Under the pieces are notes generated by a model. It was given only the letters and a program-made list of their open reading frames with translations. It was not told the DNA's origin and did not search any database. From assembly GCA_002179805.1 (NCBI GenBank), contig NAVB01002483.1, positions 1 through 11,899 of the forward strand: 11,899 bases of DNA, written 5' to 3'. Both the position numbers and the translations under genes were made by a program. Of this stretch, positions 1 through 8,470 are shown piece after piece. This stretch comes from Acanthamoeba lenticulata. Its lineage: Eukaryota > Discosea > Longamoebia > Acanthamoebidae. Numbering within the stretch: position 1 is the stretch's first letter; every line of letters begins with the position of its first letter.

Positions 1-98
1 AAAAAGGAGGATAACCATGTGATCCCAGCAGGAGAATTTCAAACACACATAAATAGACCAAGTCATCAATAAAAGGTAGAGGCGAGGTGGGCGCAAAC
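1..98 (-). other. Partial intron 11 of the HEATR5-like gene
   Basis: This follows the inferred donor GTTTGC (first intron base 98 on the minus strand) and runs to the window edge. The frame stays open only to about position 66 before a stop, and I see no further HEATR5-like coding, so it is read as intron. Confidence 0.5.
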
Positions 99-3000
99 CG
101 AAGTGGCAAGGTGGGCCTTCCACAGCGGGATGATGTTGGGCAGCTCATCGTGCAAGAAGTGCGGTTTGGCCGCGACAATGGAGGCTATCATAGCCCACGC
201 CACCTCGGCTCGCGTCACAGCAACTGGCCCCCCAAAACCCACGCATTGACACTTGTGAGTCAAAGGAAGGAAAACACAAAAACAACAAAACATCAACAAA
301 GAAAGAGGAAGAAGAAGAAAAAGAAAAAAAAAGTGCATAAAACCAAAAGAGAGGCAGAGCAGGGTGGCCACCTTTGTCGCCAGCAGCGGGGGCTTGCTGG
401 GGCAGGAGCGATACTGCCGTTTGATAGGCGAACATGAGGAGAGCCGGCGGGACTCCGAGGGGCGTCGAGGACGCTCCTGCCACCACGGCGGCCGTGCAGT
501 AGCCAGCTGCCTCCAACGCCCCGAGGTGCTGCGGACATCATAGCGCGGCTCAGATAGCTGAGACTTACTTGGGTCCGGAGGAAGAAGAGGAGGAGGAGGG
601 AGGCACAGACACACGTGCCTTGAGGGCCTCGGCTGAGGTCTTGGCACAGGAGACCTGGGCATGCGCCGTGGTGACGAGGTTGAAGCACTGGTGGAGGAGG
701 GGAGCCAGATGCCACGGCAAGGCCGTTCCTAGAGCGCGAAGGCACATAGACGCAGCCCATACAACCTGCACAATACACACACACACATACACACGCACAG
801 CCAGCGTGAGCTTCTTGAGCTCATGCCCTCCCCCCCCCTCCCACAATGCAAGCTTCTTGCTTCCATTAGTCTATGTGCGTGTGCTCGTGTACGCGTAGGC
901 GCACCCCGGAAGAGGACATGCAAGCACGCGACAGCCGGGAAGAGGAAAAGAGAAGGAGAGAGGGGTACCGACAGCTCCGCACCGCCAGAGGCGAGCGGGA
1001 ACACGGCATCAGAAACGAGGGCCGCATGCGCTGCAGCTCCTTCGCCCAGCTGCACCAGGAAGAAGCTGGTGTCGTGGTTACACGGCCCCGTCCCACCGCA
1101 CCAGACCACCACCGACACATCACCACCACACGCGCACCACCACCCCCACCAGCTGGTGAGCAAGAAAAGAGAGAGAGCGAGCGAGCGAGCGAGAGAAAAA
1201 GAGAGAGAGAGAGAGAGAGAGAGGGAAAACACGGCAGCAGCAGCAGCAGCAGCAGCGGACCTGATTTCTTGGAGCAGGGTCAGGACCAAGGCCGGATTGG
1301 CAGAAGCAGACGTAGACGGAAGAGATCCCACGAGGAGGCGGAGTAGCAGCTGCTGCCCGCCTTCGCCCATCCGCTGAGACAAGCCCTCGCGCAGGATGTG
1401 CTGGACGCACTCCCGCGCCTGCCGCGCACACGATGCAACCGGTAGCCGCGCACGGAGCACGCGCAAGAACGAGGAGACGAGGGAAGAGGGACCCACCCCC
1501 CCCCCAGGTTCCAGATGCGCATGTGAGATGGCGTGTGCACGCGGGGACGAGGGAGGAAGAAAGGAAGGGGAGGAGGGAGGAGGAGGGAGGAGGAGGAGGA
1601 GACGAGTGAGCTGCCTCCCTCTCTTTCCCTCTCTTTCCCTTTCTCTCTCTCTCTCTCGTTCTTGAATGGCCCGGCCCGGTTCGGACGAAGAGAAGGGAGA
1701 GGGAGGGAGAGAGAGAGAGAGAGAGGAGAGGCTGCGCGCACCTGCAGCACGTCGAGCATTGGGTCGGTGGGTGCGCTCACTCCGATCTTGGTGTTAGCCA
1801 GGGCCTGACATCGACCGCGGAGCGAGCGTGCGCGAGTGAGGTGGCAGGTGACCGCCGAGTGGACGGGTGTGTTTGGGTGTTTTGGTGTTTTGGGGGGCAG
1901 GAGAGGGCAAGAGGAGGAGGAGGAGGAGGCGGGGCTTCTCCAGACGAATATTGGCTGTACCTGGAGCGTATCAAGCGGGGAGCCATGAGTCCGGGGGGTG
2001 GCCAGGAGGGCCAGCACGGATCCAAGGATAGGCGAGAGCTCGTCTGCGCTCTCGAGCACGGAGATGGGAAGCGCTCGGAGGTAGGAGACAAAGGCTTCCG
2101 CCAGCGCGCCACGCGTCTCACGCTTCACACCACCTGCACGTGAAGAGAGAGAGAGAGAGAGGGACAGAGAGAGGGAGAGAGAGGTAGTGAGGGAGGGAGG
2201 GAGGGAGGAGAGAGAACGAGGCTGGGAATGAGACCGGAAGCGACGACCAGACTGCGAGCAGCGGTCAATCCCATCCTGGCTCGCCGCGCAGGAACACGCC
2301 GAAAGGGAAGAGAAGAGGGGCAAGGGAGAGGCGCTAGAGAGAACCTTTGTTGTAGAGAAAGGCCAGATAGGCGGCGGCGCTTTGCAGGGTCCAGGTAATC
2401 TCTTTGCCACCCTTCTTCGGCGTTTCGTGCGCTGGCACAGAGGTAGCAGTGATCTTCTGCTTCTGTCGCTCCACTGCACAGCTCAGAACGACTCCAAGCG
2501 TGTGACCAGCCGCCTTGCGTGCTGGCGCATGAGCCCCGTTCATATGCTAGAAGAGAGCATCACCAGACCAACAACGAAACCCATAAACAATTGAAATAAG
2601 CGCGAGAACGTAAGCAATTGCCACCAGCCGCGTTGTGTGCTCGAGTGTGCAATTAATTGATTTGTTGGTGCGTGCTGAAATGTGGTGTGTGTGTGTGTGT
2701 GTGCGTGTGGAGAGAGAAGAAGAAGAAGAAGAGCTGGCCGCGTGTCACTTGCGTAGGCCCGTTGGCGATATACGAGAGCGACGACAGATGAGGGGGAGGG
2801 GACAGGAAGGGGAGGAGAAGGAGAAGGAGAAGGGCCTGTAGAACCTTCATGAGGCGCGCCACCAGTTTCTCAAAGTCGGGTCCTACGGGGCACTGCACTC
2901 GAGTCAGCTGCTCAGCGCAGCGCATTGCCTCCACTTGAAGTTCGACGTGTTTGTCCTGCAACAGTCACGGTGAGTAGCGAATGAGTGGAGAGAGTGCCAA

Positions 3001-4011
3001 CGGAAGAGGAAGAGAAGGAGGGGGGAGGGGGGGGGAAGGAGAGATAAAGTCGCCCCCTCGAGCGAATAACAAAAAACGAATCAAGACAGCGAGGGAAATG
3101 GAGAGGACGGGGAGTGAGAAGATGTACGTTGAGAGCGGAGGAGAGAACTTTCCATATGAGCTCGTGCTCATAGATGGACTTTTTGCCCGTTATTCTGACC
3201 AGCGAAGCGACCGTGAGAACGGCTTCCTGAGCCAACTTGATCTCGCTGGATTTGAAGAGTTTGGTCACCATCTGCACGCTCGTCGGTAGCAAAGCATCAA
3301 GATCTTCGCCCCGCAGCGAATAAACCTCGCGCAGTCCATTCAGCGCCGCCCTATACACAGCAAATTCCAGAGAGGGGAGGGTGCATGTGTTCAGGCACAC
3401 ACACACATTGCACACACACACACACACGCGCACGCACACGACACGTGGCCACAGGCACGAGCCGAAACAGTAGGTTAAACAAAACAAAAAACGGACGTTG
3501 TGGTCAAATCAAAGCAGAGCGCTCCCTCGACCCGCAGCAACCCTGGAGTGAAAGCCGAGAGGGAGGAGAAGTACAGCTTGGCGAGCAGAGAGTGTGACTT
3601 GGAAGCCAAAGTCGCGTGAAGCGCATCCACAAGAGAGAAAAGCTGGCGAGTGGGCACACTCTTGTGTAGAAGAGCCAGGCTCGTCCCCAAGAGACGGCGG
3701 ATCGGAGGCCCAGGACCCAGAGTGTGCGTAAGGGATGCAAGAATGAGCTCCGCGAGCTTGGACATCTGGGTACCTAGCGTAGTATCCTGGGGGTTGCTGC
3801 CTTTTTTCTTGTCGAGGGAGGGGGGCGCGTCAAGGGCACCCACGCAGCTCTCAAGGTCCCACAACACTTCAAGTTTTTGCAAATTGGTATTGCGGCCTTT
3901 GGCTCCACTCTCGTTTACACTTTGGTAAGCTCTTATTTTGGCCTCCAGTGCTTGCTGCACCTGAGCGAGGCGGACCGAACGCTCGGTGGCAGGACTAGTG
4001 CTGCTCTCCAT
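99..4011 (-). CDS. HEATR5/Laa1/SWEETIE-like HEAT-repeat protein, N-terminal ~640 residues (11 exons, truncated by window edge)
   Basis: Proteins of this family are large HEAT-repeat scaffolds that work with AP-1 in Golgi/endosome traffic. Exons, in coding order: 4011-3497, 3350-3149, 2955-2845, 2546-2345, 2133-1961, 1804-1742, 1418-1261, 1065 (or 1152)-969, 765-655, 528-372, 223-99. All junctions keep phase. Family-like stretches, judged from memory: GPPIRRLLGTSLALL (exon 1), VKRETRGALAEAFVSYL (exon 5), ARECVQHILREGL (exon 7), MCLRALGTALPWHLAPLL (exon 9), AAGYCTAAVVAGASSTPLG (exon 10) and LPNIIPLWKAH (exon 11). They occur in the order expected for the HEATR5 N-terminus; animal homologues are about 2000 aa, so most of the gene lies to the left. 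Start: Met at 4011 chosen; an in-frame Met at 4047 would add 12 residues. The exon 1 and exon 11 donors and the exon 8 acceptor are the weakest; exon 11 could end at 117. Introns are about 125-325 bp. It is divergent from RPS16. Confidence 0.78.
1167..1255. repeat. (GA)n tract (1167-1223) and (CAG)7 (1235-1255) inside a HEATR5 intron
   Basis: On the gene's strand this is a CTG run starting five bases after the exon 7 donor, followed by a long CT run that could be the pyrimidine tract for the exon 8 acceptor at 1152. Without splicing the CTG run would read in frame as polyalanine. Confidence 0.9.
1561..1729. repeat. GGA, TC and GA microsatellites in the intron between exons 6 and 7
   Basis: Plus strand: GGA/AGGG-rich at 1561-1602, CT-rich at 1616-1658 and GA-rich at 1689-1729. 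The TC and GA tracts flank about 30 bp and are complementary, so they could pair as a stem. This is the longest intron of the gene (1419-1741). Confidence 0.85.
1911..1928. repeat. (AGG)6 in a HEATR5 intron
   Basis: A pure trinucleotide run between exons 5 and 6; it is CCT on the gene's strand. Confidence 0.85.
2143..2216. repeat. GA/GGGA-rich repeat upstream of exon 5
   Basis: GA dinucleotides followed by GGGA/GGAG units. On the HEATR5 strand this is a long pyrimidine tract just before the exon 5 acceptor (exon begins at 2133). Confidence 0.85.
2684..2733. repeat. (GT)n and (GAA)n microsatellites
   Basis: A GT run (about 2684-2706) followed by GAA/AGA (2711-2733), in the intron between HEATR5 exons 3 and 4. 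Confidence 0.85.
3396..3440. repeat. (CA)n microsatellite in HEATR5 intron 1
   Basis: CA-rich on the plus strand with ATTG and CGCG interruptions; it sits between exon 1 (ends 3497) and exon 2 (begins 3350). Confidence 0.85.
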
Positions 4012-4207
4012 GCGTGGGGTGGTGTGAGCTGACAAGATGTCTCGCACTCTTGTATTCGCCCAGGAAATGGTCGTGAAAGAAAATGAACAGTAAATTCACC
4101 GTCGGAAATAACCGGGAAGTTGGCGGCAGCAAGCAAGAGAACCAAATGTCGACATGGTCCTTCTTTTCTCTCTTCCTCTCTCTCCTCCATCCCCCTTGTG
4201 AGACGTC
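4012..4207. promoter_or_regulatory. Divergent promoter region between HEATR5-like gene and RPS16
   Basis: Only 196 bp separate the two start codons, so both promoters and 5' UTRs must lie here unless 5' UTR introns exist. I see no clear TATA box. The RPS16-proximal part (about 4160-4200) is an almost unbroken pyrimidine run, like the 5' terminal oligopyrimidine tract of ribosomal protein mRNAs; that role is inferred. Confidence 0.55.
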
Positions 4208-4967
4208 ATGGCCTCCGCCGCCCCCGCTACCGCGCCCAAGAAGAGCGTGCAGACCTTCGGAAGGAAGGTTCGGCGGCCTCCCTCGATACCCCTCTCGCTC
4301 TCTCTCTCTCTCTCGACAGTCTGTTATGTCCTTGAGGGGTGGGCGGGTGATCAATTCTTAATCGTAATCCTGCGTGTAGAAAACCGCTGTTGCCGTTGCC
4401 TTCGTCAAGGCTGGTCGTGGTTTGATCAAGATCAACGGCTCGCCCATCGAGCTTGTTGAGCCGGAGGTGCTCAGGTACAAGGTGTTCGAGCCGATTCTTC
4501 TCCTCGGAACGGACAAGTTCTCGGGTGTGGACATCAGAATCAGGGTCAAGGGCGGTGGTCACGTTTCTCAGGTTTACGCCATCCGTCAGGCTCTCGCCAA
4601 GGCTATCGTTGCCTGGTATCAGAAGTGTACGCAGGCATTCTTTTTCTATGATTCTTTTTATTTCAGCTCCGTGTGAATCTTTCGTGATGTTCTATTTAAA
4701 GTTTGAGATCATATGTTTTTATATATGACACATTTTTCTACTGAAGCTTATGATTCCCTAACTTCCGCTGCCAGTGACACTCTTAACTAAGCGTTTTTCC
4801 ACCCACCTTGACTGCATGCAGATGTGGATGAGGCGGCCAAGAAGCAGATTAAGGACGTCCTTTTGACCTACGACAGGAGCCTGCTTGTGGCTGACCCCAG
4901 GCGCTGCGAGCCCAAGAAGTTCGGCGGTCCTGCTGCCCGCGCTCGCTACCAGAAGTCCTACCGTTAA
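4208..4967 (+). CDS. RPS16: 40S ribosomal protein S16 (uS9)
   Basis: A small-subunit ribosomal protein whose C-terminal tail reaches the decoding P site. Exons 4208-4267, 4380-4626 and 4822-4967 join in phase to 453 nt, 150 aa plus TAA; human RPS16 is 146 aa. Diagnostic stretches are SVQTFGRK at the N-terminus, [35 protein letters not shown] in the middle, and the universal uS9 tail RARYQKSYR. The exon 2 donor is fixed by the protein: the Tyr codon after YQK is split T|AT, giving AAGT|GTACGC. Intron 1 (112 bp) carries a CT run at 4291-4314; intron 2 is 195 bp. The start lies directly after a pyrimidine-rich leader and matches the family length. No defects seen; it should be functional. Confidence 0.97.
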
Positions 4968-5250
4968 ATGGTTGGCACTTCGTGTTGTTTGCCTCTCTTC
5001 CCTGTTCTTGCAAGCCCAAAAGAAAACAAAACTTAAACAAATTACTTTTTTTTCTTGGAGCTGGCCACGGGAAAAACGTGAAGAATAAGGGGAGAGCCTC
5101 TTGTCCAGTTAGTCTGTTGTCCCGACACCGACAGAAATGCGTCGTTCGTGGCCAGCAGCTGCCAGACGGTTCGGCTGCGCCTTGGGACCACCTTCGTCCG
5201 CTGCGTTTCGTAGCTCTGGTGGAATGCTCCCTGCCTTGTGACTTCCCATC
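4968..5250. other. RPS16 3' flank and leader of the kinase gene
   Basis: The first part is A/T-rich (AAAAGAAAACAAAACTTAAA around 5020) and should contain the RPS16 3' end; I see no exact AATAAA. The second half is GC-richer and holds a small upstream ORF (listed separately). No RNA gene recognised. Confidence 0.5.
5137..5241 (+). other. Upstream ORF of 34 codons, in frame with the kinase gene
   Basis: It reads MRRSWPAAARRFGCALG... and ends with TGA at 5239-5241, ten bases before the kinase ATG at 5251 and in the same frame. It is Arg/Ala/Ser-rich with no acidic residue, so it looks like a mitochondrial presequence. It may be a regulatory uORF, an alternative first exon, or chance. Confidence 0.35.
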
Positions 5251-7927
5251 ATGAGGCCCAGCAGCGTAGCCTTACTGTGTTGTGGGGGGAGGGGGATAGG
5301 GCACTACAAAGCTTGCGCGCGCGTGGGGGCGGCCCCAGCAAGGCCCACCTTCTTGTGCATGGTGGTCCGTAATGGTGGGTCAACAAGGAGCCGTCGCTCC
5401 TTGTCCACTGTGACCGCCAAGACTGTGAAGGACGCTATCTCGGCTGTGCCGTCTGGTGTGTGCTGCCTTAACATGCTCTTCCCCCCCCCTCCCCTCTTTC
5501 CCGCTAAACCAAGTTTTTTCATTTTTTACATTTGGTTCATTCATTTTTCTTCTTCTTCTTCTTCTTCGTCTTTTGTTAACCTCACGCACGGCAGCGCCCG
5601 AGGTGACGGGCAAGACGGGTGGCTCAACACCGACACCAAGCGCGGCTAAAGGCAGCGCGGACGATGGTGAGATAAAGAACTCACAGCTCATATTTGACAG
5701 CGTGTGGAACAAACTCAAGGCCAAATACACTGAAGAACGCATGATTTTCCCTAAAGGTGCGCGCTTGTCCTTCCAGCCAGCCGTGTGCAGCCTCTTGTGC
5801 ATCGTGCTGCTGATGCCCTCCTTCTCCCCTCTGCCCTTCCACGCCCAACACCCAACAACCCATCCCACACTTTCTCTTCCTCATTTCCTCAAAAACAAAA
5901 ACAAAAAAAAATGAACAGAGATCATTTGGCTGATGGGCGCTCCCGGCAGTGGTAAAGGCACCAACACGCCTTTCATCCTCGAGGCCAGGCACGCAAGCCA
6001 GTTTTCACACACACACACACACACATACACAACACGCATGCTTACACCCCTCCCCCTTCCTGCCTTCCCTCTTTCCTGGCTGACCGGCCAACCGACTAAT
6101 TAATCGCGTATATCATCATCACCATCATGATGGTGGCCCACAGGGGCATCACGGCCTCACCAGTGGTCCTCTCCGACCTACTTGACTCTCCCGAGTTCCG
6201 TGTAATCAAAGCCGAAGGTACAACACAACATTGTGTAGCAGTGTTCAGGCCAAGGGTCAGCCAATTCTTGCGCAGCGCGCTCTCCTCTCACTCTCTCCTC
6301 CCCAGTTGCTCCTTACGTTGTTGTAACGACTGGTGTTTTTGTTTTTGTTTGTGTCGGTGGGGGGAGGGGGGCAGGTGGAATGATCAGTGATGCCCAAGTG
6401 ACGGAAACCCTGCTGGAGACATTGCTGCAGGAGCAGTATCGAGTTGGCGCCCTTGTGGACGGCTTCCCGCGCACAGAGATCCAAGTGGATCACGTGTCGC
6501 TTCTCTACGACCGGATGCTAACCCTTAAGCGACAGAACCCACAACTCTACCCGCGCCCTGTTTTCAGGTTCCTTGCGCCTTTCTTTGATCGCCCCTTATC
6601 ACCAGAGGGAGCCACTCGTTGTCTTTGCCAATTTTACTTTTTTTTGTCTTTTTTTGTCTTTCTCTCTCGCATGCTGCATGTGGCATGGGATGTTGGTTGG
6701 GTGGCTCTCCAAAACTTGCTCATGCCGGCGGCTCGTCTCGCTGGTGTCTGTGCGTATGTGTGCCTCACTCTCCTTCCGCTCTCCACCGCGTGCACACACA
6801 TACACGCACAACAGGATGTCGGTGCTTTTTGTGGAAGAGCGGACTTCCATTGAGCGCCAGTTGGCTCGAGGCAAGCGTGCCGCCCTCCACAATGCCAAGG
6901 TCAAAGAAACGGGGATAGGGGAGTTGGCCCCTGAACGGCCGACGGATATGAGCGAACAGGCCGCGGCCAAGCGATACGCTATCTTCAAGCAACATTTCGC
7001 AACCCTAACCACTCTCCAGCAGCGGTTCCCCTTCCACTTGATCAATGCCCAGGACTCCATCGAGCAGGCACTCCACCCCTGCTCGTCTCTCTGTTCTAAT
7101 CATTTTTTCCCCCTTCTTCTTCTTCTTATTATTATAACACGGCCTATTGCTTTATTCAGGTGCGGGCGCGCATCATCAAGCAGTTTGAATACCAAAGTTC
7201 TCTCGAACTGGATGAAGAGGTACCTTCTTCATTCAGTTCGCAAACGGCGCCGCCCACCCCTACGTAGAGGCTAACTAATCTGTGGTCACTCTCTCTCTCT
7301 CTTATGCAGACCTTTGACGCCATACAGCCGTACTCCTTGCCTCCATGTCCTTCTTTATTTAGTCTTTATTCTTTTAAATTTACTTTAAAAAACCACTAGC
7401 ATCCCACTGGCGTCCAAGATAATCGTGCATGCGCGCCAAAACTTAGTCAAACGTCTTGACGACTATCAAACCTATGAAGCACCTCTTTTTCATAAGGTTC
7501 TGTCCTTGCCTCTCCTTCACTAGACGCTATGACATACCACTTATCTTTTCGGGTGGTGTGTCAGGTGATTGATATCATCCTTAAGGAGTTCATGCCAAAC
7601 ATTGAGCATCATGCTATGTCTGGTTTTGTGCTCATTCGCTCCAGTGACCCTGTATTTGAGGAGCAGAGAGCAGTCAACATGGTTGTTGACATTTTGTCTG
7701 AGCGTGGCTACTCTGTATCATTTGACACCAAGGTCGAGGTACGTAAGTTCTTTGTGCCAATTGCTTGCTGCAAATCTTGTTAACATCTTTTGTTTCAGCG
7801 TTTCCCTGAGCGTGTGGATCCTAAAACATTTGAGATCATCTCTTCAAGTACCCAGAAGTACTATTTCTCTGTGCGGTTTGTTGGTGCTGATATCCGCAAG
7901 TCCAGCACTCTTTCTGACAGTTCATAG
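5251..7927 (+). CDS. Adenylate-kinase-like nucleoside monophosphate kinase with C-terminal extension, probably mitochondrial (11 exons, 478 aa)
   Basis: Predicted P-loop kinase transferring phosphate from ATP to a nucleoside monophosphate. Exons: 5251-5455, 5595-5756, 5919-5988, 6144-6217, 6375-6567, 6815-7067, 7160-7219, 7310-7329, 7400-7496, 7565-7738, 7799-7927; the sum is 1437 nt, all in phase. Residues 1-60 are Arg/Ser-rich with no acidic residue (RSRRSLSTVTAK), a mitochondrial-type presequence. The P-loop GAPGSGKGT is at 129-137 (Lys135). The NMP-binding motif DGFPR is at 199-203, and RPTD at 276-279 resembles the LID/catalytic Arg-Asp region. Residues 320-478 (QFEYQSSLEL, IPLASKIIVHARQNL, FPERVD) form an extension absent from short adenylate kinases; from memory, a family of larger bacterial and eukaryotic NMP kinases shares it. 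Exon 8 is only 20 nt. Exons 3 and 6 appear to end at GC donors; exon 3 could instead end at 6000, adding four residues. Substrate uncertain. Confidence 0.85.
5546..5567 (+). repeat. (CTT)n pyrimidine repeat in intron 1 of the kinase gene
   Basis: A TTC/CTT run about 30 bp before the exon 2 acceptor at 5594; probably the polypyrimidine tract of this intron. Confidence 0.8.
6008..6030 (+). repeat. (CA)n microsatellite in intron 3 of the kinase gene
   Basis: A CA run interrupted by TA, just after the exon 3 donor. Confidence 0.85.
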
Positions 7928-8090
7928 GCATTTGAAAGCCCAAAATCTACTTTTTCCCTGAAATTTTGGGTTTGATATTGGACCACCACTTGTTTTTCTT
8001 TATTCTTTATCTTTTTCAACAAGTGTGACACTTCAACAGCTTGTCTATCTTGATGCTTCCAGCCAACTGGGTTACTGGTGGAGCCTTGAA
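7928..8090. other. 3' flank of the kinase gene
   Basis: T-rich with TTTATTCTTTATC near 8000; presumably 3' UTR and the polyadenylation region. No ORF or RNA gene recognised. The transposon-derived DNA starts at its right edge. Confidence 0.5.
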
Positions 8091-8091
8091 G

Positions 8092-8470
8092 TACAGCTAG
8101 GTTTATTCAAGTCGTCCCATTTTTTACAAATCGTGCCGGCCGTTTTGACAAACCCAACAACCAGAAGATTCACTCATACCACCATGACCAGCATCCAAAG
8201 GTGAACATTTTTTGTCCAAGCACCACTTGTCTCTGGCATCGTACAGACGAGATTTCCTCTCAACAATGTCAGGAATGCGTGCAAAACCATGATCGGAAAA
8301 CTCGCATGAGCGTTGTCGGAAGTAAAACCACTCTCGCTCAAAAGCTGTCTGGAACCAGAAGGGGAGCATGGTGGTATGTTTCTTGTTTGCCGTTCTTATG
8401 TTTTGGAGGGGGGAGGGGGCGGCCGGCACGATTTGTAAAAAATGGGACGACTTGAATAAACCTAGCTGTA
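8092..8470. mobile_element. Non-autonomous TA-flanked DNA transposon (MITE-like), 375 bp, with perfect 49-bp terminal inverted repeats
   Basis: Left end 8094-8142 begins CAGCTAGGTTTATTCAAGTC, and right end 8420-8468 is its exact reverse complement. Both ends are flanked by TA (8092-8093, 8469-8470), the Tc1/mariner-type target duplication. Three further flanking bases (AAG/CTT) also pair. A second copy starts at 11555 after an unrelated flank (GGTGG), which fixes the true end at CAGC. The interior has a minus-strand open frame that is frameshifted between the copies, so it is unlikely to code. It lies against the 3' end of a broken DDE transposase. Confidence 0.85.

Noticed and set aside
293..784. 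Cys/Phe-rich minus frames around 293-784
   Set aside because: Homopolymer F and L runs come from the GAA/AAG tract at 300-330. The HEATR5-like frames change at phase-consistent splice sites instead.
1280..2479. A 399-codon minus-strand open frame across HEATR5 introns
   Set aside because: Mostly Ser/Leu/Arg runs from CT and CCT repeats. Only the part at 1961-2133 is family-like, and it is an exon flanked by splice sites; the rest is read-through of introns.
5987..6000. GT donor for kinase exon 3 at 6001 (CCA|GTTTTC)
   Set aside because: It is in phase but inserts four residues into a tightly spaced part of the kinase core and lacks the +4 C. Kept as an alternative, not the main model.
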